Shown here one piece after another: positions 22,930 through 32,962 of a DNA stretch of 64,000 bases; the stretch's first letter is position 1; the number at the start of each line of letters is the position of its first letter. The DNA is from Zarea fungicola (lineage: Eukaryota > Ascomycota > Sordariomycetes > Hypocreales > Cordycipitaceae), in the NCBI GenBank assembly GCA_900169235.1, contig FWCC01000252.1:1-64000 (forward strand), in the 5' to 3' direction. A program made the translations under genes and the position numbers. The notes below the pieces were generated by a model. It ran no database searches. It was given only the letters and a program-made list of their open reading frames with translations, and was not told the origin of the DNA.

Positions 22930-23961
22930 CTAGCTTTGATTATAGTTAATCCTGACCAATAACTTCCCTGTAGTCTTTTGTTGCTCCAAGTTATCCTGCG
23001 CTTGCCCAAGCTCCTCTAACCGGTATACTTGATCGACATTCGCATGAACCGCTCCTGACTGTACAAGCTCCATTAGCTCTGTCGACCGCTGCACAAATTC
23101 GGCCTCTTCAGCCAGATAATTCGCCAACGTGGGCCGAACAAGCTTGACATTCTTCTTGCTCAGCTCCAAAATACGAAAGCCGTCCACCACACCGCTACTG
23201 TTACCATACGACACCAGCGTGCCCTTGCGGCGCGTACAGGCCAGGTCCGCCATAAACGTAGCCTTGCCGACGCCACTGAAGACGGCATGACAGCCTTTGC
23301 CCTCGGTGAGGTCCATAACTTGCTCCTCAACACTCTCCTCCCTGTACAAGATGACGTGGTCGCAGCCGTGCCCCCTCGCCACGGCTGCCTTTTCCCGCGT
23401 CGAGACTGTTCCGATCGCGGTCGCGCCGAGGTGCTTGCACATTTGCACCAGGAGACCACCTGTGCCGCCCGCAGCGGCCTGCACGAGGACCGTCTCCCCG
23501 GCGCGGACGTCGTAGGCGTCGCGCACCAGAGTCCACGCCGTGAGGCCCTGGAGCATGAGGGCTGCGCCGTGCTCGGTTGAGATGGCAGGCGGGAGCTTCA
23601 TCATGCTGCCGCCTGATGTCGGTACCGAAATGTACTCTGCCATTGTACCCTGGGCAAAGACGGCGACGCGGTCACCGACGGAGAGGCCACAGGAAGAGGG
23701 AACCGCGCTACCGGCCTGTACGATGATGCCTGCACCTTCACGGCCGGCGATAAAGGGCCGCGGGTGGACGGGGTAGACGCCTGTTCGCTGGTACACGTCT
23801 ACGAAGTTGATGCCGGCGTATTCCACCCGCACAAGGACATGGGAATCGCTGACGGAGGGGACAGGAATGTCGCATTCCAGGCGGAGAACAGATGAATCGC
23901 CGGGTTCATAAATTCGGACCCCTTTCATTGACGTCGGTATGTTGGGAGCTATGGACTTCAT
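22930..23961 (-). CDS. Zeta-crystallin/quinone-oxidoreductase-like MDR reductase
   Basis: Intronless 343-residue MDR protein. The GroES-like part has the quinone-reductase signature region YAGINFVDVYQRTGVYP and GREGAGIIVQAG. The nucleotide-binding part has VLVQAAAGGTGGLLVQMCKHLGA with the AAAGGTGGLL loop typical of NADPH:quinone reductases. It ends in TTGKLLVRI. No zinc ligands are visible. Family members reduce alpha,beta-unsaturated carbonyls or quinones with NADPH. It is divergent from the cluster regulator, and the shared intergenic region carries two CGG-N6-CCG sites plus a CGG-N5-CCG site. That places it in cluster 1, where it could supply the otherwise missing enoate reduction to 2-oxoadipate. 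That role is inference; the MDR assignment is firm. Confidence 0.9.
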   Translation of the reverse strand: MKSIAPNIPTSMKGVRIYEPGDSSVLRLECDIPVPSVSDSHVLVRVEYAGINFVDVYQRTGVYPVHPRPFIAGREGAGIIVQAGSAVPSSCGLSVGDRVAVFAQGTMAEYISVPTSGGSMMKLPPAISTEHGAALMLQGLTAWTLVRDAYDVRAGETVLVQAAAGGTGGLLVQMCKHLGATAIGTVSTREKAAVARGHGCDHVILYREESVEEQVMDLTEGKGCHAVFSGVGKATFMADLACTRRKGTLVSYGNSSGVVDGFRILELSKKNVKLVRPTLANYLAEEAEFVQRSTELMELVQSGAVHANVDQVYRLEELGQAQDNLEQQKTTGKLLVRINYNQS

Positions 23962-24244
23962 TTTTTTGGTCGCAGCCGGACAGTGTAAAGTGTCCCCTGA
24001 TGGTCGTGGCCGTGTTAGTGGATTGTCGGTGTTGGAGGCCCAGAGATGTATAGAAACGAACAGGTAGGAAAGTCAAACAGCGGGTAGTAGTATGATGCTT
24101 CTGTTGCAAACCAAAAACGGAAGAAATTTTTGTGTGTGCGTCTAGTTTTCTGGTTCTATTAAGAAGCTACATAAGCTGCAGTTCTCTGTTGGCTGGATGC
24201 ATAATAAACCAACTGGTTGCCCAGATTCGTCGACGCACGATTTT

Positions 24245-24286
24245 CGGACGGCTCCGAATGATGTCCGGAACTTCCGGATCGCTCCG
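24245..24286. promoter_or_regulatory. Three CGG/CCG inverted-repeat sites
   Basis: Within 42 bases lie CGGACGGCTCCG (24245-24256), a CGG-N5-CCG palindrome TCCGGAACTTCCGGA (24264-24278) and CGGATCGCTCCG (24275-24286). Two match CGGA-N4-TCCG exactly. They sit between the divergent MDR and Zn2Cys6 regulator genes and suggest autoregulation. Confidence 0.6.
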
Positions 24287-25076
24287 TAGCCCATGTAAAG
24301 GATATCAAAATCGATGTTCCCGAGCCGCAACAGGCAAAAAAGAAGGATTGGTGGGCTTGCGTAGCCGTCTGTCCTCTTTAGGCAACCTGAATTACTATCG
24401 CTAATGCGAAGCTCAGCCGTCAGCAGCGTATTTGCGCGCTGCAAGGACAAGAAATAGTCTACGAAGCTGTCAAAGAGTCAGCAGAGACGATTATTATTAT
24501 TTACAATACCTGCTTGTTAACCATTCAGTAGTTTCTAGTTCTTCGCTAATATAGTTGACAATATATGCCAAGGAGGCCAGGAAATATCCAGAATGAAGCC
24601 AATGTCGGCCTCCCACTTACAAGTCGAATAGCGCATCCCGCACAACAACCGGACCTACATTACAACATCTATACTATCTCATGCAGCAATAAGAATTTCG
24701 GCATCAAGTTTCATTTGGGCAGTTACTTTATATTTTATTAGTTTGATTTGACTTGATCTATCGAGACAATGGTGGCAGAATGATGCCTATGAGTGGGCAA
24801 TGGGGCTCAGTTATTAAATAGAAATTATTTTGGTTCTTACTCGTTTCACTAACCCCCAATAACGCCCCCATACCCCCGCTATGTTCCCCGCAAATGCAAT
24901 GGACGCTTATGCCAACTAGTTGACTGGCTTCTCCAGCTCCATAGCAGCTGTGGTTCTCACTTGTTGCATGGTACCACCGTTGGTACAAAGCCTCGCATTC
25001 GTAGAAGCTAATACCTGGGACGGTTCGCAGTTATCGCCTCCCATATCACGAGAAATATACTAGGATATCGTGGGTT

Positions 25077-27300
25077 ATGCAGGAGCGGCACAAAGTATGG
25101 CGAGCCTGCCAGCCATGTCGCCGCAAAAAGGTCAAATGCGATGGTGCGCAGCCGTGTTCCAGTTGCAATCGCACGCCGCTTGACTGCGCTTATGCAGATC
25201 CGGGAGACACTGTGAGAGTTCGTGATCCCGAGTAAGTCAAAGAGAATAGCTGGCTGCCGCAGTACGGTATCATGCTGAAAGGACTGGGACAGATATGTCA
25301 AGAGCTTGGAGAGCAGGCTGCACTCAATGCAGGTGCTGCTAAACCAAAACGAGAACAGAGCAGAGCAACCTCCAGCCACAGAACTGCAATACGACTCAGA
25401 TTTAAGCGCCCAAGCCAGTGGAGCGAGGAACCAGTCCCTAGATGACAGGTCTGGCACTGCAGCTGTTTCTGATAACCATGTATTCCAATCGCCTTTGCAA
25501 CCAGTCGACCGTGGCGCAAGTTTGCCAAGGAGCTGGGACTTGAGTCCCAATCAAGACCCAAATCATCAACTACCTCAGCAGCCAGCCCACAGCAATAGAG
25601 TCGATGGGGCAATTGATGTTGCTATACTCTCGGAGGAGGTGCGGTCTAGGCTCATCGAGCACTTTTATCAAGCCATCTTCCCAATCTTCCCAATTATTCC
25701 AAAATCATCCTTTACAAGGCAGCTCGAACAGTGTCAAGGGCAAGGGTTGACGGCATGTGCATTCCGTACAGTATATTACATGCTTTTAGCAGTGTCTGCA
25801 TCTGTCCTACCTGAAGTTGATGCTTTCTCTGGGCCGCTGGCGGCGAACGGATACAAGCCTTTTGACCTTGCCAAGGCACTTTACGCTTATGCCACCACTA
25901 CCCCGTCGGGATTCGATGGCGAGGAAGACAAAGCGAACATGAACGACGTCATCGCTCAAGGCCTCCGAAGCCTCTACCTCGTGGAGGAGGGCGAGGCAAC
26001 AAAGGCTTGGATAACAGCAGGCCACGCCATTAGGCAATACCAGGGCCTTGAGGCAAACCACTTTAGCGCAACTGACCTACAGCAGGGGGGCATTCGTCGC
26101 GCTCATCGCAACCTCTGGTGGTGTCTTTATATTCTAGACCGGTCCCTCTCCACTGCTCTTGGTAAACCGCTAGCCTTTGATGATGACGATTGTGACAGTA
26201 GCTTGTCCGACCTTCGCGACGGAACCTTGGCTGCCTCGGGTAACGATGACGCCGCGAGCCCGTGGTTCTCTGTTGTCGCTGATTTTCATGTTACCATGGC
26301 CAAAATATACACTTCTATACGGTCTATGCGCAAGGAAAACTCGCAAAACGGTGGTGGTAGCGATGAAAAAAAGGAAGCCTCAAGGCAACGTATTCGCCAG
26401 TATGACGCCGAGCTCCAAAAGTACTACATAACGCAGGTAATGCCAAAAATGCAAGGCAGTAATCAGCCAATCGCTCTGCAGACCATTGCCGTCTCGTCAT
26501 ACTACATTGGACTCGTCCTCCTTTATCGGACCTCGATTGAGAACTTCTCAGTCGATGAGCCTGATGCATTTTTGCGCTGCGCAAAGGCCGCGGTGGAATG
26601 CATCCGCGTCTCACCAGTCGTCATTGCCAACGTGCCCACCAGCCACTTTCTGGTCCAACAATGCAGGGCGATATACGCCAGCATGAAGGTTATCCTGCAC
26701 TGCATGCGCATGGCCCGCAACCCGGCCTTCACAGAGACTGCCTGGGGGATTGTGGAACAGGGCCTGGCCATGCTGCAGCGGACGAAGCTCAAATGGCCAG
26801 AGATCAAAAAGTACCAAGAGTCAGCCCTTGCCGACATGCAGAGCACGCAGCTCCAGCTTCAAAGGCACGCTGCCTTTTTTAAGGTATTTGATAATTTCGG
26901 AGCGGATGATAATCAAGAAATGTCGTTGCAGAGACCACCTGTGCTAGATCTGGGAAGCGCAGCTTCGACACCTATGCAAGACCAGCCTAGGGAACCGGAT
27001 AGCGTGCGGCGAGAGCCAGAGCCACAATTAGAGAATCAAACCTCAAGTTATGATGATCACGTCTCAAAAAAGAGACGAATAAATGAGTCTGAGAGACGTG
27101 AAAGCAGTACAACGGCTCTAACTCCTGAATCGCCAGTTACAGCTCCTTTCACAGAACCATGGCCGTTGGCCAATGATTTTCTTCTTGACTTCTCATCATT
27201 GTCGGACGCGACTCATCCGCCTACTCTGTTACATGATGATTCTTCATTTCTATCATCAATTGACTCTCTACTACAGCCGTCAGAAAAATGGCCGCCTTGA
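25077..27300 (+). CDS. Zn2Cys6 transcription factor of cluster 1
   Basis: Two exons, 25077-25231 and 25293-27300, give about 720 residues. Exon 1 encodes the complete binuclear zinc cluster: Cys11-x2-Cys14-x6-Cys21-x5-Cys27-x2-Cys30-x6-Cys37. A short coiled-coil-like linker (YVKSLESRLHSMQVLL) starts exon 2. The middle region (about residues 170-420) is a fungal_trans middle-homology domain with FYQAIFPIFPIIPKSSF, RRAHRNLWWCLYILDRSLSTALG and the acidic FDDDDCD. The Ser/Thr- and acid-rich C-terminus ends in LDFSSLSDA-like activation sequence. This architecture binds CGG triplets in pairs. CGG-N6-CCG sites occur in its own promoter and in each promoter of the neighbouring catabolic genes, so it is the likely pathway activator. 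Confidence 0.92.
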
Positions 27301-27459
27301 GAAGTTGATTTATCTATCACGCTTTGATCAGTTCGTTGTTGCGGAAAGTCGGCAGAGAATGAAGTGTCAAATTGAGTAGAGAGTACGAATAAATCACAGA
27401 AATCCCGCACTAGTTCCTATATAATATAATATCCCATCGATCCCTTGATTTCAATGCTT

Positions 27460-28202
27460 TTACAAGTTTTCGGTGAGATGAGGAGGAGCTACCACCCCAC
27501 ACACAGCGCACCGGCGCATGCCTTCGTTCTCCATCCACTTGTCAATTTCTTCCTTGAGCTGTGTTTCTATATCTCCACAGTAAAACGCCTTCTCTCTAAT
27601 AATTATAGACTTGCTGCCATGGACAGGTTTGTTTGCACAGTACCACCTCAGACGATCCACAGACGTGGAAGGACGCTTTGTTTCCATGACGAGGCCGATG
27701 GTATCTTTGAAGCGAATCGGAGAGTGGGGGACGTTACCTGTTTAACAACGAACCTGTTAATAGCTTATTAGGCTGACAAGGGGGGCGTCAATGGAACACT
27801 TCTACCTGGGAGAAGAAACGATGATCCCTCTGCAATGATGATGTCCCGAATTGTATCATTTTCCACTATGCGAAGAATCATGTCACCTTTTATCTGGAAG
27901 AACCATTCCTACGGAGCAATGGGTGGTTAGTAGATCTATTTAACAAATCAAATTGGATACTATACCTCGGTTTCATTGACTTCGGTCTCGTCAGCGAGTC
28001 TGCATTATCAGAGGCAAGACGACTTACTGTGGAAATCATTTCTTTTGTTCGGGCCGCCGACGGCCATTAACAGAAAGTCCTTCCCAGAATGTATGCAGAG
28101 GTTGTTTACAGGAGGCTGAAGTTTCCCTGAGTTTGCTTTCAACCATGCATTTAGAAAAGTAGGCTCTGGGATAAGAGTTGCGTTTTCAGTTGTGGTGCCC
28201 AT
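27460..28202 (-). CDS. BNA1: 3-hydroxyanthranilate 3,4-dioxygenase
   Basis: Four exons on the minus strand: 28202-28028, 27979-27966 (14 bases), 27908-27806 and 27737-27460, about 189 residues, normal for the family. The enzyme opens the ring of 3-hydroxyanthranilate with O2 to give 2-amino-3-carboxymuconate semialdehyde. Visible cupin landmarks are PPVNNLCIHSGKDFLLMAVG, GPNKRNDFHINETEEWFFQ (Fe ligands His and Glu), KGDMILRI, FLLPGNVPHSP (the third ligand His) and ETKRPSTSVDRLRWYC. Of the two CxxC metal-binding pairs known in bacterial/yeast enzymes, the first is incomplete (CANK) while the second (CAVC) remains. The tiny exon 2 uses an AAG acceptor, chosen because it restores the conserved HINETEEWF. 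Being clustered, this may be a catabolic paralogue of the NAD-pathway gene. It is divergent from the amidohydrolase. Confidence 0.88.
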
Positions 28203-28379
28203 CTTGCTTGGAGTGTTGTTTATGTCTGTGTAAATTTTATTTCTCCATGTATAGCATGAAACTGTATATCAAAATACAATTTTGCAATTGAAAATGCCTA
28301 CTTTTAGTCTCATTTTTGTCCACTTGTGAGAGAAAGGAGGGTCTTCTCGTGGCCGGACCTCAGCGTCACATGGCCGATG

Positions 28380-28391
28380 CGGATCGATCCG
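28380..28391. promoter_or_regulatory. CGG-N6-CCG site, perfect palindrome
   Basis: CGGATCGATCCG lies between the divergent dioxygenase (starts 28202, minus) and amidohydrolase (starts 28565, plus). It is the most symmetric of the six cluster-1 sites. Confidence 0.6.
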
Positions 28392-28564
28392 GTGTCAAGG
28401 AGAGGACTCGGGCGCATCCGATATGCCCGCGTAAGAATGCCGTATGCTAATCTCCTGTCAATGTGTTTCGTGTATTAAAGTATTTATGTTTACGAGATGA
28501 AGTTTTTCCCAGTAATTTCATCAGTGTTTTAACGGTGCGTCAGAGCGACATACAAGCAATAGAA

Positions 28565-29817
28565 ATGTCTCAATTAAGCACCATGGGCTATCAAACTGTA
28601 TTGGATACGGGTGGAAGCTGCTGCAGAAGCCCAGTCAACCAGCAGGGGCCGGTCAAACACATGAAAAGCCCGTCGGGAAAGTCCTTAAGAATCGACATGC
28701 ACACACATATTATGCCGCCATCGCTCCCAGACTTTTCTGACGCAGGAGAAACCGCCGAGGAATGGCTCAACATTCGGTCGCACGAAAGCACTGGAGAAGA
28801 CAAGTCGGTTGCTGGGCGAGTGGATATGTACGTCGGAGACCGCTTCTTCCGCACAGTAGAATCCAACCTACACGATCCAGCCATTCGCATCCGAGAGATG
28901 GATGAGTCCAATATTGACGTGCAGGTTCTAAGCACAGTCCCAATTCTTTTCGCATATGACAAACCTGCAGGTCCGGCCTCAAAGTTGGCTAGTTACCTCA
29001 ATGATCACATTGCGTCGGTCTGCAAGCAGCATCCTACACGATTTCTGGGTTTGGCGACGGTAGCTCTACAAGACGTTGATGGGGCCATCAAAGAACTTTG
29101 GCGCGCGAAAACGGTACTTGGTCTTCTTGGCGTCGAGATTGCGACCGAAATTCACGGGAAACGGTTGGACAGTCCTGATTTTGAACCATTTTGGTCAGCA
29201 TGCGAGGAATTGGATGCACCAATCTTCGTACATCCTTTGGGGTATGAGTACGAAGCCGAAAATAAAAACCGGTTTGGTTGTTATTGGTCTGCCTGGCTTG
29301 TGGGCATGTAAGTTCACTATCGCTCTTGACGTCGTTTATTTCCCAGATACTAAGTACTCTTCGCAGGCCCTGTGAGACTGCACTTGCATTACACGCAATT
29401 CTCTCCTCAGGTTTACTGGTGCGCCATCCAAAGTTGCGGTTCTGCTTTGCGCATGCCGGTGGCTCATACATTCCGCTGTTGGGACGAATACAGCATGGGT
29501 TTGATTGCAGACCCGATTTGGTTGCGCACAAAGCAGAGGGACTATCTCCAACCGAGTTTCTCTCTTCCAGGCAGAACAATATATGGATTGATGGTCTTGT
29601 TCATGATCCTGATCTTTTACAGTATCTGTGCAAGAAGATTGGCTCAAACAGAGTGCTCATGGGTAGCGATTACCCTTTTCCTTTGGGTGAGATGCCTACT
29701 CCGGGAAATCTGATTGCGCATAATGAACAGCTAGCAAGGTCTTTTTCGGAAGAGGAGCGCAATCAGATGCTTGGAGGCAATGTACTTGAGTTTTTAGGTA
29801 TAGACAGTGTCTTATAG
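28565..29817 (+). CDS. ACMS-decarboxylase-like amidohydrolase
   Basis: Two exons, 28565-29307 and 29367-29817, encode about 397 residues of the amidohydrolase_2 superfamily. It resembles 2-amino-3-carboxymuconate-6-semialdehyde decarboxylase, which removes CO2 from the ring-opened product of 3-hydroxyanthranilate dioxygenase and so diverts flux from quinolinate/NAD. Metal-site landmarks are DMHTHIMPP (His46, His48), DAPIFVHPLG, CFAHAGGSYIPLLGRIQHG and the late Asp in LMGSDYPFPLG. An in-frame ATG lies 34 codons upstream, but the chosen start is closer to the family's beginning; about 40 residues still precede the domain. Its divergence from the dioxygenase across one CGG-N6-CCG site supports the assignment. 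Related decarboxylases on other aromatic acids cannot be excluded from sequence alone. Confidence 0.85.
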
Positions 29818-30029
29818 ATAAACAGAAAAGCTTTGAAAAATGACTGCACACAAGTGGACACGGAATAAACATCTTAGAGACGCCATTCCTTAGCTGGCAC
29901 TGGAAAGGCTTTGTAATAGAACGGGGTTTCAAAATCCTAATTCATTTGCCATGCTGCAAAGTCTGTTAGACTCAAAGACTTTTTGGTAACTAGGCCGTCT
30001 CGTATTCTGCCCTGCTCTCGCCACCGAAT

Positions 30030-30041
30030 CGGAGGCATCCG
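30030..30041. promoter_or_regulatory. CGG-N6-CCG site upstream of the ALDH
   Basis: CGGAGGCATCCG, extended by flanking T and A into TCGGAGGCATCCGA, lies about 150 bases upstream of the aldehyde dehydrogenase start and matches the cluster consensus CGGA-N4-TCCG. Confidence 0.6.
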
Positions 30042-30191
30042 AGAGCAGCATAATCCAGGCCGGCCCCACCGCATTGCCAATAAATGATGGCATACGCATG
30101 AGAATTCGGTGTTACAACTGATCAGATGCGATAGATTGACTTCGAGGGCATATACAATAAGACGACAGCTTACTAGAGCATTGCGGAAATC

Positions 30192-31905
30192 ATGGACACA
30201 AGCTCAACACTGCTCAGCCATACGACGCAGGCCGAGGCTGCAAAGTACTTGGCTAGTCAGCCAGGAAATCGTATCAGCCTTCAAAACTTCATCAACGGTG
30301 AATACAGAACTCATAGTATTCCCGAGAGCTGGATTCACTCGCACAACCCACATTCTGCACAAATTGTCGCAAATGTACCCCGCAGCTCGCATGACGACGT
30401 CGACGCTGCCATTGACTCTGCGCAATCCGCTTTCCCTGCATGGTCCGAGACCTCTCGTGAACACCGGTCAGGAATTTTGTTGAATATAGCTGCCATGATT
30501 GAACAGCACAAAGAAGCATTCGCCATCTGGGAAAGCCTGGACCAGGGCAAGCCTCTGGCCAGGGCGAGAGTCGAAGTTGACAGGGCAATTTCTAATTTTC
30601 GGTCTGGCTACCTCTGCATTGACTTGTTCTTGCATGCTCACCAACTTTTAAAGCATATAATGCTGACTCAGTGTGATGAATAGCTACTTTGCGACGTACA
30701 TCTTGCATATCCAAGGTGCCGTACGCTACGTGGATTCTCAATCCGTCATGACATATGAGCATCGTTCGCCGGCGGGAATCTTTGCACTCATTACCCCCTG
30801 GAATATGCCACTATATCTCCTGACGTGGAAAATTGCTCCATGTCTTGCCTTTGGCTGTGTGGCGGTAGCAAAGCCGAGCGAAGTAACGAGCATAACTGCA
30901 TTTAGTAAGTTGAGTTGTTGCGACCCTGCCAGTACTTGCTTCACCGAGCCTTCTCATGAATTTCTCGAAAAAGAAATTCAAAAAGAAGAATGAAAAAGAA
31001 GACTAGCATGGCTCACATTTACTACAGTGCTTGGGCAAATCTTTCGACGAGCTGGCGTTCCCTCCGGCGTCGTGAACCTGGTGTTTGGTGATGGGCAGGG
31101 AGTCGGCTCAGCTCTGGTTTCTTCTCCCCGCATTGCAGGTGTTTCGTTCACAGGCAGCGTAGCGACTGGTGTTTGTATTCGCAGAGACACTGCTGCACAA
31201 ATTGGGAAGCACTTATCCCTTGAACTCGGTGGCAAGAATCCCACCCTGATATTTGATGATGTTGATCTTGGGAAGGTCGTCCCTCTGGCAGCCCAAGCGG
31301 CCTTTGAGAATACTGGACAAATTTGCCTCTGTGGCTCACGCATTTACGTACAACAAAATTTGTACAATGAGTTTGTGCGACAATTTACAGAATTTGTCGC
31401 AGAGACATATCAGTGTGGCAAAACAGTCGGCCCAGTTGTCTCCGAGGCTCATTATCACAAAATTCGCAGCTACCTTGATCTTGCACGTCAAGAGGCGGCA
31501 ACCTTTTCCATGGGAGAGGTACCGCAAGAGGAGCCAGATAAAGGGTATTGGATAAAGCCAACTATTCTAACGAATGTGAAGCAGAGCAGCGCCATTATCC
31601 AAGAGGAAATATTTGGACCGGTTGTTACCATCTCCGTATTTGATACGGAAGAGGAGGCTATAGCCCTAGCCAACGATAATTCTAATGGGCTTTCAAGCGT
31701 GCTAATGACTACGGATGGCTCTCGCATGCGTCGCGTCGGAGAGCGTCTGCAGGCCGGTTTGGTGTGGGTGAACTGCTGGCTGGTCAGAGACTTTGGTTCA
31801 GGTTTTGGTGGTGTAAAGGAATCCGGAATGGGCCGGGAAGGAGGGGATCATAGCCGGGACGTGTTCACTAACTTGCATACCATTCACCTGCCAGCAAAAT
31901 GGTAA
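30192..31905 (+). CDS. Aldehyde dehydrogenase, 2-aminomuconate-semialdehyde type
   Basis: Three exons, 30192-30601, 30684-30904 and 31028-31905, give about 502 residues, the typical ALDH length. Landmarks are [19 protein letters not shown] and KPSEVT (NAD binding), [10 protein letters not shown], the general-base Glu in [10 protein letters not shown] (about Glu276), the catalytic Cys in [11 protein letters not shown] (about Cys310), EEIFGPVV, and [14 protein letters not shown]. The enzyme oxidises an aldehyde with NAD+. Its position next to the ACMSD-like and RidA genes argues for 2-aminomuconate 6-semialdehyde oxidation to 2-aminomuconate, and the INGEYRTH start and the GMGREGG end resemble that subgroup. 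Substrate assignment is context-based. The first donor (GTCTGG) is weak but keeps frame and restores the expected RYFA segment. Confidence 0.88.
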
Positions 31906-31928
31906 CAAAAGCTGATATGATGCTGTAC

Positions 31929-31983
31929 CGGATGCTCCGTGAGGACGGAAGGTGGAGCGTTCCTGCCGGCTCGGAAGCCTCCG
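31929..31983. promoter_or_regulatory. CGG/CCG sites upstream of the RidA gene
   Basis: CGGAAGCCTCCG (31972-31983) matches CGGA-N4-TCCG. A CGG-N5-CCG variant, CGGATGCTCCG, lies at 31929-31939. Both fall in the short gap between the ALDH stop and the RidA-like start. Confidence 0.6.
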
Positions 31984-32126
31984 GGCGGCGTGGGGGCAAT
32001 CGGGAATAGATAGCAGCTTATCCTACTCAGCTACTTTTCCCAATAACTACCCAAAGTATTCAATTTCCTATGCTGTTCTTTTCAGTATCTGGATTTCTGT
32101 ATCAGAGCTAAAACCATACGCACGAA

Positions 32127-32615
32127 ATGGCCAATACTAAGCAACAGAACAGCATAGCCTATTTCCGCCCGGCAACGCAGGCTCAAGGGCTCGCCAATTA
32201 TCCTCATGCTCGAATGATCCCAGCCGGCCCCGGATCATATACAATCTATGTTTCTGGCACTTCATCTCGCCGCGGCGATGGGACGTTTGTAGGGGCGGAA
32301 GCGACAGAAAACAGCGACGGCTCGTCAACTCTCCGCCTCGATGTGCAGAAACAAACCGAAGCAGTGCTCTTCAACATTGATGCGATACTTCAAGGCATTA
32401 CTGACGGAAAGGCCAACATTCACAACGTAGTTGACGCTACAGTATTCCTTACCAACATTAGCGGAGACTACAACGGAATGAATGCGGCCTGGAATAGTGT
32501 CTGGCCAGACAGAGCAACCGCGCCAGCGAGGACAACGGTCGAGGTGCGCAAGTTGCCACGGGATGAGATTTTGGTTGAAATAAAGTGTACCGCATATATA
32601 TCTCATTATGCATGA
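32127..32615 (+). CDS. RidA-family protein, 2-aminomuconate-deaminase-like
   Basis: Intronless 162-residue protein of the RidA/YjgF/Rid superfamily. Landmarks are RPATQAQGLANYPHARMIPAG, YVSGTSSRRGDGT, KQTEAVLFNIDAILQ, VVDATVFLTNISGDYNGMNAAW, and the family signature APARTTVEVRKLPRDEILVEI with the conserved Arg. RidA proteins hydrolyse enamines/imines. The bacterial 2-aminomuconate deaminases of nitrobenzene and aminophenol meta-cleavage pathways belong to this fold, share this somewhat longer N-terminus, and release ammonia to give 4-oxalocrotonate. Its position right after the ALDH, with a CGG-N6-CCG site in front, supports that reaction here. Confidence 0.88.
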   Translation: MANTKQQNSIAYFRPATQAQGLANYPHARMIPAGPGSYTIYVSGTSSRRGDGTFVGAEATENSDGSSTLRLDVQKQTEAVLFNIDAILQGITDGKANIHNVVDATVFLTNISGDYNGMNAAWNSVWPDRATAPARTTVEVRKLPRDEILVEIKCTAYISHYA

Positions 32616-32962
32616 GGTCATGCTGAGCTGAGCCTATTTTGTCAAGTTGAAGGCGTGTAACCCGGGAGGACCTTTGCTACGGTTTGGAGGTTATTAATTG
32701 AACAATACAACAAGTTCCAATCGCACGAAATCTAATCTAGGTGGCATGATCCGTTTCTATTCCACAGCAGCAACTCGTAACGTGTGGCTTTACGAATCAT
32801 GTTCTTCTTACTGAGCAATAGAAAGCATCCGCTCTGCTATAAACAGTGATTCTCTAGGTGGCATGCTAAGTATATGCACCAATACAGTATTCGATAAATT
32901 GAAACAAGGTTATCAATGTGACCGAGAAAACGTCCCTTGTTTATTACTTATCATTTGCTCAA

